This document shows, piece after piece, positions 9,721-21,054 of a stretch of DNA of 64,000 nucleotides. Both the position numbers and the translations under genes were made by a program. Location of the stretch: the NCBI GenBank assembly GCA_949592205.1, contig CATIUR010000003.1, positions 86,776,501-86,840,500 of the forward strand, read 5' to 3'. The DNA comes from Helichrysum umbraculigerum. Taxonomy: Eukaryota; Streptophyta; Magnoliopsida; Asterales; Asteraceae. Under the pieces are notes generated by a model. That model had not been told where the DNA came from. It was given only the letters and a program-made list of their open reading frames with translations, and ran no database searches. Numbering within the stretch: position 1 is the first letter of the stretch; each line of letters begins with the position of its first letter.

Positions 9721-10590
9721 AACAGCGAGAAAAAGTCGGATTTTTGGTTGATTTGGAACGTTTTCGGTTGTATAAAACACTAAAACATGTTATTCTAAGT
9801 ATGTTAAACACTAAGTAGCAATTATAACTTGGAAATCTAAAGATTTGCGGGATTTGTCGGAAACTTACGAGTGTCGGATTTGAAATCCGAAAAGATGGAA
9901 AGATAGATCGTAGTCTCGTGGTCGTTTTTCTCTATTTTGTTTGTTGATTCGGCGTCGTTTGATGGTAGTTTTGTGGTGATTTGTGTGGTGGTTTTTGGTA
10001 GGTGGTGGTGAAAGTAGAGAGAAAAAGAGAAAGATAGAGAAAGAGGATGAAAGGGAAATGAAAGAAAATGAGGAGGTGGGAGGTGGTTTTGTTCCACTTT
10101 CTGCCTCCGTGTTTGCGTTCCGTGTTTGTTTATCCGATCGTTAAATATTACAGTATTTCAACTAATGTATTTTTAAATTACATATTTCATTATATTTAAT
10201 TAGGCTCTTTTTATGGAACCAAATTTTATAAATTTTATAAAATTTCAAACTTTGTTTGATTTTAATTATACGTTTTGACGTTTTGCGTTATAAAATAAAT
10301 TGGTAAATATTTTTGACAAAATATTCATTAGTTACTAAGTTATTTAATAATTTCGTTTTATTAAATAATTTGTTCACCAACAGTCGTACGTTTTTGTCGC
10401 GTTTGTTTTCAAATTGTTCTGTACGTAATTACAACTAATTACGAATACGTAATACTGCGCGTACTAACTAGTTGGGCTATGCTAGACTTACCTCTAAAAT
10501 GTGTTGTGAATTCACTCAAGTAGGGAATTAGCCTAATAATGCAAGTGATTAATATAATTAATCGCGTTTAAATTTTTGCGAGGTGTTACA

Positions 10591-10604
10591 TTCTCCCCAT
10601 GTTA
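10591..10604 (-). other. polypurine tract of element B
   Basis: On the minus strand CATGGGGAGAA directly precedes TGTAACACC of the 3' LTR. Confidence 0.8.
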
Positions 10605-10734
10605 GAGAAATCTCGTCCCGAGATTTGAATCAAGTCGGATCGCCCGCGGCGTATGTTCTCCGATAAGTCATGTCGTTACAATAATAGTAATAGTTTGTGT
10701 AGTGATCTATGTTTGCCAATATAGTTTTAACTGT

Positions 10735-12078
10735 TTAGTATACTCGCGGTATAGTTTGATAGTTCAAGTTCGTTTCGTGGTTAGCGTTTACCAAGTGGTG
10801 TGTTCGAATTGACATTCGAATGAAAGAAACGTTAAATCGTAGCAAGAGTTGGTAAGACATACCGTGCTTGCCATAGTCCGCAACAGTTTCCGGTGCGCGG
10901 AGGATGTATGCGCGGCTTGGGGTGTAGCCTTTGTTAACGGCGCGGTTGTTGTTCTGATTGTTGTTCCCGGTGTTGTCCTGGTTGTTGTTCAGTTTTGGAC
11001 ATTGATTTCGAAAGTGTCCAGATTCGCCGCACTCGTAACAGGCGTTTGATCGAGGAGGAGGGTTGGTTTTACAGTTTTGGGCCAAATGACCCCAGTTTTT
11101 GCAATCTTGGCAGAAAGCACAGTTGCCATTATGATGCATCCCGCACTTGTCGCATTTTGGTTTGTTGCCAAGATAGGTTTTGGGTCCAGAGTTGGTGATT
11201 GCGGCAAAGGCTCGGGTGTATCCCGGGTTTCTGTTTTATTGACCCTGACGGTCGTTACCATCATTGTTCCATTTACGTTTGTGGGTTCCAGAGTCGCCCG
11301 CATCAGTACGGCTAAGTTCAGTTTTCCCTGTGATAGCTTTCAGGGTTCCAATCTCGACCGCGTCGTCGGTTAAGCTGTGAGCCAGATCCACTGCGCTCCT
11401 AAAAGTGGCGGGTTTGGAGGACATAACCATGCCTCGGATTTGTGGTGCCAAACCCCTGTTGTAACGCTCAATGCGTTTGCTTTCGGGGGTTACCATATGA
11501 GGCACCAGACGTGCAAGCTCCTGAAATCTAGTTGTGTAACCGGAAATGTCAGCTCCGATCATCTGAAGGTTCCAAAACTCGGTTTCGAGTTTCTGCATCT
11601 CGTTGGGATGGCAAAATTCCTCCATCATCATCTGCTTCAGAGTTACCCAGGTCATGGAATGAGCAGCTGGGCGTCCCATAATCTGGACTTGAGCGTTCCA
11701 CCAGGTTAGCGCTTTGTCGGCTAAAGTGCAGGTGGCGTATTTCACGATCTTGTCGTTGGCGCAGTCGCTGATGTCGATGACTGATTCCATCTTTTCAATC
11801 CAGTGGACCAGGCCAATGGCCCCTTCGGTCCCGGTGAAGGTGCTGGGTTTACAAGACTGAAAGGTTTTGTAGGAACACCCCTGCTGGGTATTAGTTGGAG
11901 TTTCGCTGTTGACGGGGGTAGCTCCACTGTTGTTGGTTGGGTTCTCACGATTTCTGCTAGCCTCGTACTGAGCAATAGCCTCAGTCACGCGGCGTTCGAT
12001 GATTTGTTCGGTTGTTTCTGGAGGTACAGGTGGAGAATTTCGTCGACTGTTTCGAGTCTTTCTTTGTTTAGGCGGCAT
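10735..12078 (-). pseudogene. gag: gag of element B with one in-frame TAA
   Basis: Ty3/gypsy gag reading leftwards from ATG at 12078 (MPPKQRKTRNSRRN). The Retrotrans_gag capsid region spans about residues 75-195, with ALTWWNAQVQ near residue 125. The frame stops at a TAA (11236-11238) after residue 280 and continues in the same frame. The tail encodes two zinc knuckles, CQDCKNWGHLAQNC and CYECGESGHFRNQC, then an Asn-rich linker and SRAYILRA. The stop lies between capsid and nucleocapsid. About 448 codons in all. No protease or polymerase follows before the polypurine tract. A donor-like GGTATGT lies near the end (about 10863), in the same codon phase as in element A. The stop may be a mutation that predates this insertion, or a recoding site; the sequence does not decide. 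Confidence 0.9.
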
Positions 12079-12501
12079 GCTGACGTTCTGCGATGAAAAG
12101 ATGCAGAAGTCAATGCCAATAAAGAATATGTGAGGAATAAAGTTTCACATATTTCAAGTTTTCGAGTATCAAGCAAAATTTGTCGAATCCCCATCACGTA
12201 TCTTACGACTATGAAACACCCATATGTACTTAGTATGATATAATCACGTTGGCCAGGCGTCATTATATGATGCCAAATACATACTTCTTTTCATCAACCG
12301 TTTAATCACGATCAGGTTCATATGAGATCAGAGTACAATGAACTAGTCGGATGTGGTGAACAGTTCACGCGTATCGAGGTATCGTAACGATAGTTTAGAT
12401 GTATGCAAATGTATGTATGCATGTACGTTCTAGCCAAGGCTATAGTCTAGGTCTCTAGGTTTCTAAGTCACCTAAAGTTTCCTAGTTCGCTATAACCATT
12501 G
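12079..12501 (-). other. untranslated leader of element B
   Basis: About 420 bp between the primer site and the gag start; no ORF of note. Confidence 0.7.
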
Positions 12502-12513
12502 GCTCTGATACCA
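12502..12513 (-). other. primer binding site of element B (tRNA-Met type)
   Basis: The minus strand reads TGGTATCAGAGC, three bases inside the 5' LTR. Confidence 0.92.
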
Positions 12514-13052
12514 ATCTGTAACACCCCCAAAATTCGTTTAGCGGAAGCGTTTTAGTTTAAGTACTGGGGTGTCACAATAATAAAGCATGCATACGTATCA
12601 GAGCTTATGATTACAACAGAACAATATATAATAAGATGCCAAAAGTTATTAATTACAAAGTTTACGATTCCTCGAATCGTATAGGTTAAAAGTAATAAGT
12701 TTACAAAAGTAGATTTCTGAAATATAACTAAAGCATTTCAGTTATACTAAAGAAATCCATGTGTTTCCAAAAGTTGGCATCCTATACTTCACGGGTCGCC
12801 TAATTCTCCATGTGTGTTGGCGATTCTTATATGCGCAGCTAATTCCCTGAAAAACATAGTAAAAGTCAACAACTAGGTTGAGTGAATTCACAGGTTTTAT
12901 GTTTGCACAAGTTGAATCAAGTTTGTATCACAGTTATTATCCAAATATGTTCACAAATAGTATTGCCATAATAGTCGAGTATAAGTTTTGTAGAATGTTA
13001 TCCAAATACCAGTTTTGTGGGTTGTTCGCCCAAAGTTCAAGTTAAAACACGT

Positions 13053-13463
13053 GCTGGTCGTTCTCCAGCGAGTTACAAATACACAGTACCGGTCGTTCTC
13101 CGGTCAAATACGCACGGGTCGTTCTCCCGTTCAACAAAAACAGTTTACCGGTCGTTCTCCGGTCTAGTAACGCACGGGTCGTTCTCCCGTCCAACAAACG
13201 CATGGGTCGTTCTCCCATCCAAGACGCACGGGTCGTTCTCCCGTCCCTTGGCCAGTCGTTCTCTGGCACTAAAATACGTGGCTGGTCGTTCTCCAGCGTT
13301 TTACACAAAAGTACCGGTCGTTCCCCGGTATACCAAACAAGTTTAAAAGTTATGTTTGTGTCGGTCGTTCTCCGACAAGTTACCAAATGTACCGGTCGTT
13401 CTCCGGTAAGATACCAAAATAGTTTACAGTCGTTACAAAACAGTTTACCGGTCGTTCTCCGAT
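13053..13463 (-). repeat. constant-loop, covarying-stem hairpin array (B 5' LTR)
   Basis: Second copy of the array, offset by 4580 bases. Its second unit reads ACCGGTCGTTCTCCGGT, where the other LTR has lost a stem pair (CCGTTCG at about 8508). Confidence 0.85.
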
Positions 13464-14067
13464 CTAGTTAAAACAGTTTGTCGATAATTTATCCCATTAG
13501 TTCAGTGTGTCAATATGTAAATGTTAATTCGCAAACACCAGTTTATTCAACAGTTAAATAGTTCAAAGTACTCTAATAGTTCGAGTAAACAAGTATGATA
13601 AACAATCATATAAGTAAAAGCAGTTTATGGCAATAAGTAAAATAGTTGACTATGTTTTCCACCCCTGTTCGAAAGCAGTTAAATCAGTAAAAGTAGGGGC
13701 TGTGAACTCACCTGTTGAGTTTAAGTAGTTGTGCGAGTGCTAGCAAACCTAAGCCCAAGTACAGTCTGAAATCTCCTAACGCCCTAACGTATGAGATTTG
13801 ATAAGTATGTGGATGTCTAAACTAATCATCCATGCTAGTGTTGGTACAACCAAGTCACGTCCAAATCGTTCGTTTAATGTTTATGTTTGTATTTCGTTGT
13901 TTGTGAAAGCGTATACGACTCGTTGGTGAAAGTTTGAAATCAACATTTCGATAAAACAAGTATGTTTGAATTGTTTGTAAGGCTCGTGAATCGAATTTGT
14001 ATAAAGATATGCGTTTCCGGTTAGTTCGACACTTAGTGAAAACAAGTTTTTAAACTTCCTGTTTTTA

Positions 14068-14300
14068 GCGACGTAAGGTGCGACGCTGGGTTGTTATGCG
14101 ACGTAGGGTGCGACGTACGGGTCTACGTCGCATTCTGGTTTTGCGACGTCATGGGTTGCGTCGCATAGGCGACGCTCGCAATTTAATGCGACGTAGTGGT
14201 CTGCGTCGCTATGTGCGACGTAAGGAAGGGTAATGCGACGTAAAGGCCTACGTCGCAGTACTGTTTTCGGTCCCAATGCGACGTAGTCGCCTGTTCGACG
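14068..14300 (-). repeat. GCGACGTA palindromic array (B 5' LTR)
   Basis: Second copy of the 9488-9720 array. Confidence 0.8.
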
Positions 14301-15175
14301 AACAGCGAGAAAAAGTCGGATTTTTGGTTGATTTGGAACGTTTTCGGTTGTATAAAACACTAAAACATGTTATTCTAAGTATGTTAAACACTAAGTAGCA
14401 ATTATAACTTGGAAATCTAAAGATTTGCGGGATTTGTCGGAAACTTACGAGTGTCGGATTTGAAATCCGAAAAGATGGAAAGATAGATCGTAGTCTCGTG
14501 GTCGTTTTTCTCTATTTTGTTTGTTGATTCGGCGTCGTTTGATGGTAGTTTTGTGGTGATTTGTGTGGTGGTTTTTGGTAGGTGGTGGTGAAAGTAGAGA
14601 GAAAAAGAGAAAGATAGAGAAAGAGGATGAAAGGGAAATGAAAGAAAATGAGGAGGTGGGAGGTGGTTTTGTTCCACTTTCTGCCTCCGTGTTTGCGTTC
14701 CGTGTTTGTTTATCCGATCGTTAAATATTACAGTATTTCAACTAATGTATTTTTAAATTACATATTTCATTATATTTAATTAGGCTCTTTTTATGGAACC
14801 AAATTTTATAAATTTTATAAAATTTCAAACTTTGTTTGATTTTAATTATACGTTTTGACGTTTTGCGTTATAAAATAAATTGGTAAATATTTTTGACAAA
14901 ATATTCATTAGTTACTAAGTTATTTAATAATTTCGTTTTATTAAATAATTTGTTCACCAACAGTCGTACGTTTTTGTCGCGTTTGTTTTCAAATTGTTCT
15001 GTACGTAATTACAACTAATTACGAATACGTAATACTGCGCGTACTAACTAGTTGGGCTATGCTAGACTTACCTCTAAAATGTGTTGTGAATTCACTCAAG
15101 TATGGAATTAGCCTAATAATGCAAGTGATTAATATAATTAATCGCGTTTAAATTTTTGCGAGGTGTTACAACTTT

Positions 15176-15374
15176 TGTACTTACTGTTATGTATTAGAAT
15201 CTCTAGGATTTTACTTGAACTCGAGCTTGTATTTTGAAACTACTTATGTATTAATGTAATAACTTTTCGAACGTCTCATTTAAAGTCGTTCACTGTATCC
15301 TTTGTGCTTGTGATTATTGATTAGTAACACCCAAAACATTGCTTCCGCAAACTGTCAAATTTGGGGGTGTTACA
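15176..15374 (+). mobile_element. 3' LTR of element A, terminal part
   Basis: Continues A's LTR after element B and matches 1971-2169 except one base (AAAGTC for AGAGTC). It ends GGGGGTGTTACA at 15374. The flanking CTCGG (15375-15379) would be the 3' target duplication; its partner is outside the window. Confidence 0.93.
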
Positions 15375-17023
15375 CTCGGGATCCCTGGAGTTATGCTGAT
15401 CTCTTGTCTGATCCTTCTTTTTGCCAAAGAGCTCTTTCAAATAACCCTTGCTGAGCAGATAGCTTATCTCTTTCCTCAAAGCTATGCAATCTTCGGTTAT
15501 ATGGCCAAAATCCTCATGGAAAGCACACCATTTGGATTTATCTTTCCAGCCAGTGCTCATTTCATTCTTTTTTGGCCATGTAGCTTTATCTCCAAGATTC
15601 TGCATTGCATAGAGAACCCCTGTGGTATCAACTGCAAAACAATTATCATTTAGTCTAGGACAATCCTCATCATCCTCATCCACAATGTTAACCCTGCGAT
15701 CCTCATTTCTGGAATATGGTTTATTCCTGTTTAATCTGAATGAGGATGACTCTGTCTTCCTGTTAGTTTTATCATATGTTGAAGGGATCTCTAGCCTTTT
15801 CTGGATATTGCATCCTCCTTTAACCGTATGAATCTCAAAGCCCTATTTCTGACCTCATCTAAGCTTCTACAAGGATTCATTACGAGATCTTCATAGAAGG
15901 GGGAATCCCTCTTGATCCCCATTTTGAATGCTTGAACAGCAGTTGCCAAATCCAGATTCGGGATATCCAAAGATTCCCTGCCAAATCTTCCTACAAAATC
16001 TCGAAGAGTTTCATTATTTCTTTGAACAACCCTATACAAATCAGTAGTTAGTCTTTCAAAAGTCCTACTGCAAGAAAATTGATTATTAAAAAGATTAACC
16101 AAATGAGAAAAAGAAGTAATTGAATATGCAGGAACATTAAGTAGCCATTTAAGGGTTAATCCTGTGAGAGTGGATCCAAATCCTTTGCATAAGCAAGCTT
16201 CTTTGAGATCCGCTGGGATAGGAATGATCTCCATCCTTTCTCTGTATTGCGCTATATGCTCTTCAGGATCCGTAGTCCCATCGTATAATTTCATGCTTGG
16301 AGTCTGAAATCTCTTCGGGATCTCGGCGTCACATATTGGTGGTGCAAATCTCGAGATCCTGTGAGCTGTTGGAGCTGCTTCCGGGATAGGTTGCACTACG
16401 CCAGGGAATCTTGATATCATATCCTTAAGTTTTTGCAGTTCCCTTGCCATAGTGGGATTCACACCAGGATCCTGCAAAACGTTAGTGCCAAAAGAATATC
16501 CAGAAGATATGTTACCACCATTCGTTGCCCTTGGTAGGGATCCTGATGCCTGACCAGGATCTCTGGATGTAGAGACTCCAGTAGCGTATGTGGATCCCGG
16601 GATCCCAATACTCCCCTGCACAGATATGAAATCTCCAGAATAATTTGATGAGGGAGGAGTGGCGAAATCCAGGATCCTGCTCCGAATGGGAGTAGTGACC
16701 CGAGCAACAGGAACATCTTCCCTACGCCTCATGCTTTCCACATCCCTTCTGAGTGACGCTTTGTTCCTTTCCATTCGTTCCATCTGTTCCCTTACTTCTG
16801 AAAACATAGACATAATATCACGGTTAGAGATAATAACAGGATCATTATCTGTCGAACCTGATCCCGTATAAGTGGGTGCGGTAGAAGTTGGCCTCGGATA
16901 AACATGTTCAGGCCTCAGTCTTGACGAAAAAACAGGTGGATGTGGTGGCAAGCTAGTCACGACAGAAGTGGATGATGGTGTGGTAGAAGATGTAGATCGT
17001 CCTTGAGTCGACATTTTTAACAA
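15375..17023 (-). pseudogene. gag: gag of Tat-type element Tat-2, truncated and frameshifted
   Basis: Reads leftwards from 17023 (MSTQGRSTSS begins three codons in). Residues 1-220 are Ser/Pro/Arg-rich with a short charged coil (MFSEVREQMERMERNK). A Retrotrans_gag domain follows (about 225-400), with FGSTLTGLTLKWLLN and GRFGRESLDIPNLD. The frame closes at 15791 after KEDAISRKG. A frameshift there puts the continuation in another frame, which includes WCAFHEDFGHITEDC, a zinc-finger-like motif typical of Tat/Ogre gag tails. The gene is cut at 15375 by element A, so protease and pol lie left of the window. Codon bias is towards GATCC-containing codons, as in Tat-1, suggesting one family. Confidence 0.85.
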
Positions 17024-17089
17024 ATTTTTTTGAAAAAAAGTGACTGAACAAGGCTCTTAACAAGAATTTGATTACAAGAAACACCACTC

Positions 17090-17108
17090 GCCCCACAGTG
17101 GGCGCCAA
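17090..17108 (-). other. primer binding site of Tat-2
   Basis: The minus strand reads TTGGCGCCCACTGTGGGGC beside the LTR end, the usual Tat-lineage arrangement. Confidence 0.75.
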
Positions 17109-17110
17109 AT

Positions 17111-18320
17111 TGTTTTGGTCAAAAATTACCTAAGGCAATTAAGTGATCAAATCTAGTTTGTGAGGTAATATGTTTGTATTGATTTTCGAGATAATTTGAC
17201 AATAAATGCTAATTTTAGATGAAAAACCTTATGCTTCAAAGTACGAATATAAATCCTTGTTAAAAATGTCAATAAGTACTTTATAAATGACTGATTTATG
17301 ATAAACAAGTGTTTGATAATGAATATAAACGTAAAAATCAAATATAATCCGGGATAATTCCGGGATAATACAGTTTATATGCAAAAAACGATGATTAAAG
17401 TAAATAATCAAATGACGAATGCAAGAACACAGAGATGTACGAGGAAAACCCTTGATCTTAAGAAGATCGCCGGCACAAAACCTCGGGAAGGATCAATCGA
17501 TCATTGCCTTATGTTTATCTTATTGAATGAAAAAGAATTACAAGCTAAAGAGCACAAGGATGATCAGCTAAGTGGATAATTGGTGAAATGTGTAAGTGTT
17601 GGAGTATTGCAGAGAGTGTATTGAGTGTAGATAGTGAGCATAAGTTAATCTATTCGATCATCCTTGCCTCGTTTATATACTACAGCAACTAAACTATAAT
17701 TCCGAAATATCCGGGATCATCCCGAGATATGGTGGAGCGTCTCCAACGTTCACTTGACCAAGTAATTCACACGTGTTAACTCCCTTCCTCGTAATTCAAA
17801 TATTCTTCAAGCAATATACGATCCAAGGAAATCGGAACTACTCCCCCACGTCTCGTATGACCTAGTCAAAATACATTAAACATGCGGAAATATTAGTAGC
17901 AAAGGGATCCCGAGATATATGATATCTGGGATCCTTATAATAAGCATATATTATAAGATAAATAAGATAGTATTTAGTCCAATATGTTCTATTATCCCAA
18001 TCTTGATTTATTTCAGGATAACCCAGCACTAATGATCTTGCAAAATAAGATAATATCCCTATCGGGATCCTGCAATATAATAATCCCAACAGTAAAGTTA
18101 TATAACTATTATCCCTGTTTCAACATAATATTAAGGATAATATAGTCATACCTGAGGATCCTGCATAATATAGCAAGTCAGGATCATACCTTTCCTTATC
18201 CTGATTATAAGCTCAATATCCTGCTTGTAAATCATCCAAAAGCAATCCAGGATTCTTACAAGTTATCAGTATAATAGCTAATCCGGGATCCTGCATGGTT
18301 AGTGAAAATTACCCACAACA
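17111..18320 (-). mobile_element. 5' LTR of Tat-2
   Basis: 1210 bp with short inverted ends: TGTTTTGG on the left, CCCACAACA on the right. It carries many GGGATCC, GGATCCTG and ATCCCGG words, also abundant in Tat-1. Directly right of it begins Tat-1 protease sequence, so Tat-2 inserted in antisense into Tat-1. AACAT (18321-18325) would be its target duplication; the partner is not visible. Confidence 0.8.
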
Positions 18321-18871
18321 AACATTATTCTAGGCAGACCTTGGATTCATGACATGAAGGCAGTACCGTCAACATATCATCAATGTGTGAAGTTGCCCAC
18401 TCCATGGGGAGTTGTCAGGATAAATAGTGATCAACAAGAAGATGAGGATTGCTATAATACTACAATGAAATCTACAACCAAGCCTACGCCAGCATAGCAA
18501 TTAAAGACACGAGCACGGGGCATCTTGGAAATGACTGAACAAGATGTCAAAGAAGTGCCGCTGAACATTGATGATCCTGAAGAAAAAGTGCTTATAGGAT
18601 CTGCAATTCCTAGGGATCTTGAATAAGATCTTGTAAAATTCCTACAGGATAGAAGAGCAACCTTTGCCTGGAAACCTGAAGATATGACAGGTATATCTAA
18701 AGATATTATTACACATAAATTGGGTATTGATAACAGTTTCAGGTCGATTCAACAAAAACGAAGAAAGTTCGCTCCGAAAATAAATGCTATTATACAAGCT
18801 GATGTCGAAAGGTTGCTTAAAGCTGGCATGATAAGGGAAGTCAAGTTCCCGAGATTGTTGGCAAACGTGGT
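18321..18871 (+). pseudogene. pol: Tat-1 pol, end of protease and start of reverse transcriptase
   Basis: The + frame opens with ILGRPWIHDMKAVPSTYHQ, the motif that ends the aspartic protease in Tat-lineage pol. It runs on with a TAG at 18496-18498 and a TAA at 18623-18625, then enters the reverse transcriptase N-terminus (RRKFAPKINAIIQADVERL, LLKAGMIREVKFPRLLANV). Tat-2 truncates it on the left and element C interrupts it after LANV. It is not functional. Confidence 0.85.
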
Positions 18872-20664
18872 TGATAGCATCAAATAAGTACTATATTTAT
18901 ATACTGTTTTATCCCTATTTCTATATACTTTTGTTACAAATATTTGATAGAAGATACTTATTTCGTTCATATTTGCAAAATAGGAAAAAATAGAGTTTTA
19001 ATTAGAAAAAGAACAAAAATAAGTCAAATAAAGTAATTTTATATAAAAGTTAGTTGTACCTAAATATAGTTGGTACAAAGTGGTTGAAAGAGTGATAAAA
19101 ATGAATAAAGTGCGCAAATAGTTGAGTTCGAAAAGTTAAATGGGTTGAACAAAATAATTAGATTGAATATTTATTGGAGTTTATGAGTTGGACCACATAA
19201 TTATTTGGGCTAAATAATAACTATAATATATTAGTAATAAATTAAAAATATATATACATATATGATACTAACTTATACAAACGTTAGTAATAATAATATA
19301 ATTAATAATAATATTATTATACTTAAAGTTAATAAAGTATAAGTATAATAATTAAGACTAAAGTGCTAATGTACTAGTAGTACATGATAATAATAATTAA
19401 ATATATTATGATAATAAAATAAAAGTGATTATGTGATCTTTTGATGGCAGGTGACGAGAAGTAAGGCAAAGCCACGTGAAGCATTAAAAGGAAGTGGGGT
19501 CCATGTCTAAGTCAAAGATCAAAGTCAAAGTAAAGAAAATAAGTATGAAGCGTGGCTGGTGAGAAGCTTCTGGACGGTGGGTACAATTTAATCAAAGATA
19601 TGAGTCGGTCAAGGAAATCTTGGAGAATACGGCAAAAAGACACCAACCGCCGGTTGGGAGGTCGGCCCAGCAACATTATAAATAGTGGCTCGGATCTGCA
19701 TACGAAATACATACGAAAAATATACCAATAACCTTAATAATTCGTAGGTTACGAATTATTAACCCCAAATTCGACTAGAAACACTTTCTAGGGGTTTTAG
19801 GAGCAATTTAGAGTCACGGGTTCGCAAGGGTTTGTCTACGATCAAGCGTACGGAGCATAGTTCACGGTTTTAGTTTGCGTATCTTATTCTTTATTTAATT
19901 TTGAATGTGTTTTATTATTGAATATTGATTATGATTATGTTTAACTTAATTATGAACTAATATTTATTGTATTTGCTTAGATTTATCTTATTGTTGGACT
20001 ATATTATTGAATGTTTATTATACAAGAATTATCTATATTATCTTATATTAATGATTATTCTTGACATGATTAACTGATTTATATCATAGCTTTAATAACC
20101 TTATTGAGTTTTATAAATTAAGTGATTATGTTTATGTCTTGATCTTAACCTTATGCGATAGACGAAGAATATTAATTAATGTTAAGTAATATTGTGATTC
20201 AAGCCTAACCTTAGAAATTGTATTAATAAACTGCTGATAGATCTTAATAATTAGTAATACTTTGCGTAACCTTATGATTGTGTTGCTATGATGAAGATTA
20301 GCTTAACCTTAAGTAATTTTCTACATTAGTAATTCACCAATAATAATAATCTAAGTAAATACATATTTATCTCTAATTGTTTACTATCCTTAGTTAATTG
20401 TTTTCTATTGATTTGGTTATAATTTAGTATTCTTAAATACGTTCATACATAACTAAAACGTATCCCCCTTATCTGTATATTGTATATTTTAATTGAATTA
20501 TAAATTCTATTTTATTTATAACCACCATTCATAGTGTTCGACTCGGACTTACTTAAAAGCTATATTATACGAACGGGTTATTCTTTCCTGGCTTGTGTGA
20601 TAGTTATTTTAGTATTTCCATTTATTTAAGACTTGTTATTTTGTACTCTATTCACACGACATCA
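18872..20664 (+). repeat. 5' LTR of element C
   Basis: 1793 bp. It contains an AT-rich segment at about 19228-19395 that the other LTR lacks, and one copy of ACCAACCGCCGGTTGG where the other has two dyads. Confidence 0.9.
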
Positions 20665-20670
20665 AGTTTT

Positions 20671-20688
20671 TGGCGCCGCTGCCGAGAA
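20671..20688 (+). other. primer binding site of element C (tRNA-Asp-like)
   Basis: TGGCGCCGCTGCCGAGAA, six bases after the LTR. It is close to the complement of a tRNA-Asp 3' end. Confidence 0.8.
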
Positions 20689-21054
20689 TGGTTGCGTTTA
20701 TTTAATTTGGAATTTATAGTTTTTTATTTTAAATTTACCATGTAAAATTTTTTTATACATTGTTGGTCAATCGAAATATCTGCTCACCCATTGAGAATAC
20801 TGACAAAAACAAAGGTATAAGGAGAGTAAAGCCCTACCTCATTGATTTATCATATAAGAGGTAAGGTGCTTCTCGAAAGAGATAGGTTTTTAATACGCTT
20901 CGCGCTGACCTATTTCTCCGCTTTGTACAATTAATGGAGCTACCGAGATCTGTTAACTAGCTTTATAAAAGAATTTTTATTGGAATTTTTTTTTTAGTTA
21001 GTTTTTTTTTATTTTCTTTTCTACTCTTTTTCTTTTTCTTTTATTTTGACAGGT

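Larger units (their letters stand above)
7937..10590 (-). repeat. element B LTR, 3' copy in element sense
   Basis: TGTAACACCCCC to GGTGTTACA, 2654 bp. In element sense it holds a pyrimidine-rich stretch (about 10010-10075), then the GCGACGTA array (9488-9720), then the constant-loop hairpin array (8473-8883). An 86-residue antisense-looking ORF over the pyrimidine run is low complexity and is not called. Confidence 0.95.
7937..15170 (-). mobile_element. gag-only LTR retrotransposon B inserted in A's 3' LTR
   Basis: A complete 7234-bp element on the minus strand with two 2654-bp LTRs and only 1926 bp of internal sequence. It is flanked by the duplication ACTTT (7932-7936 and 15171-15175); removing it restores the A LTR exactly. 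Inside are a tRNA-Met primer site, a leader, gag and a polypurine tract, with no pol. This matches the class of gag-only terminal-repeat elements. The LTRs differ at about seven positions by eye, so it is very young. Transposition would need pol in trans. Confidence 0.95.
12517..15170 (-). repeat. element B LTR, 5' copy in element sense
   Basis: 2654 bp, the same length as the other copy. Differences I can see: three bases at 12834-12837 against 8254-8257, and single bases near 13092, 13843, 14129 and 15103. Confidence 0.95.

Noticed and set aside
9837..10097. 86-residue ORF starting MEQNHLPPPHFLSF in B's LTRs (also 14417-14677)
   Set aside because: It is in element sense and near the presumed transcript start, so a leader peptide was considered, but it translates the pyrimidine patch and trinucleotide run.
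15321..15374. C-terminal extension of the Tat-2 gag ORF
   Set aside because: These residues come from the inserted LTR of element A.
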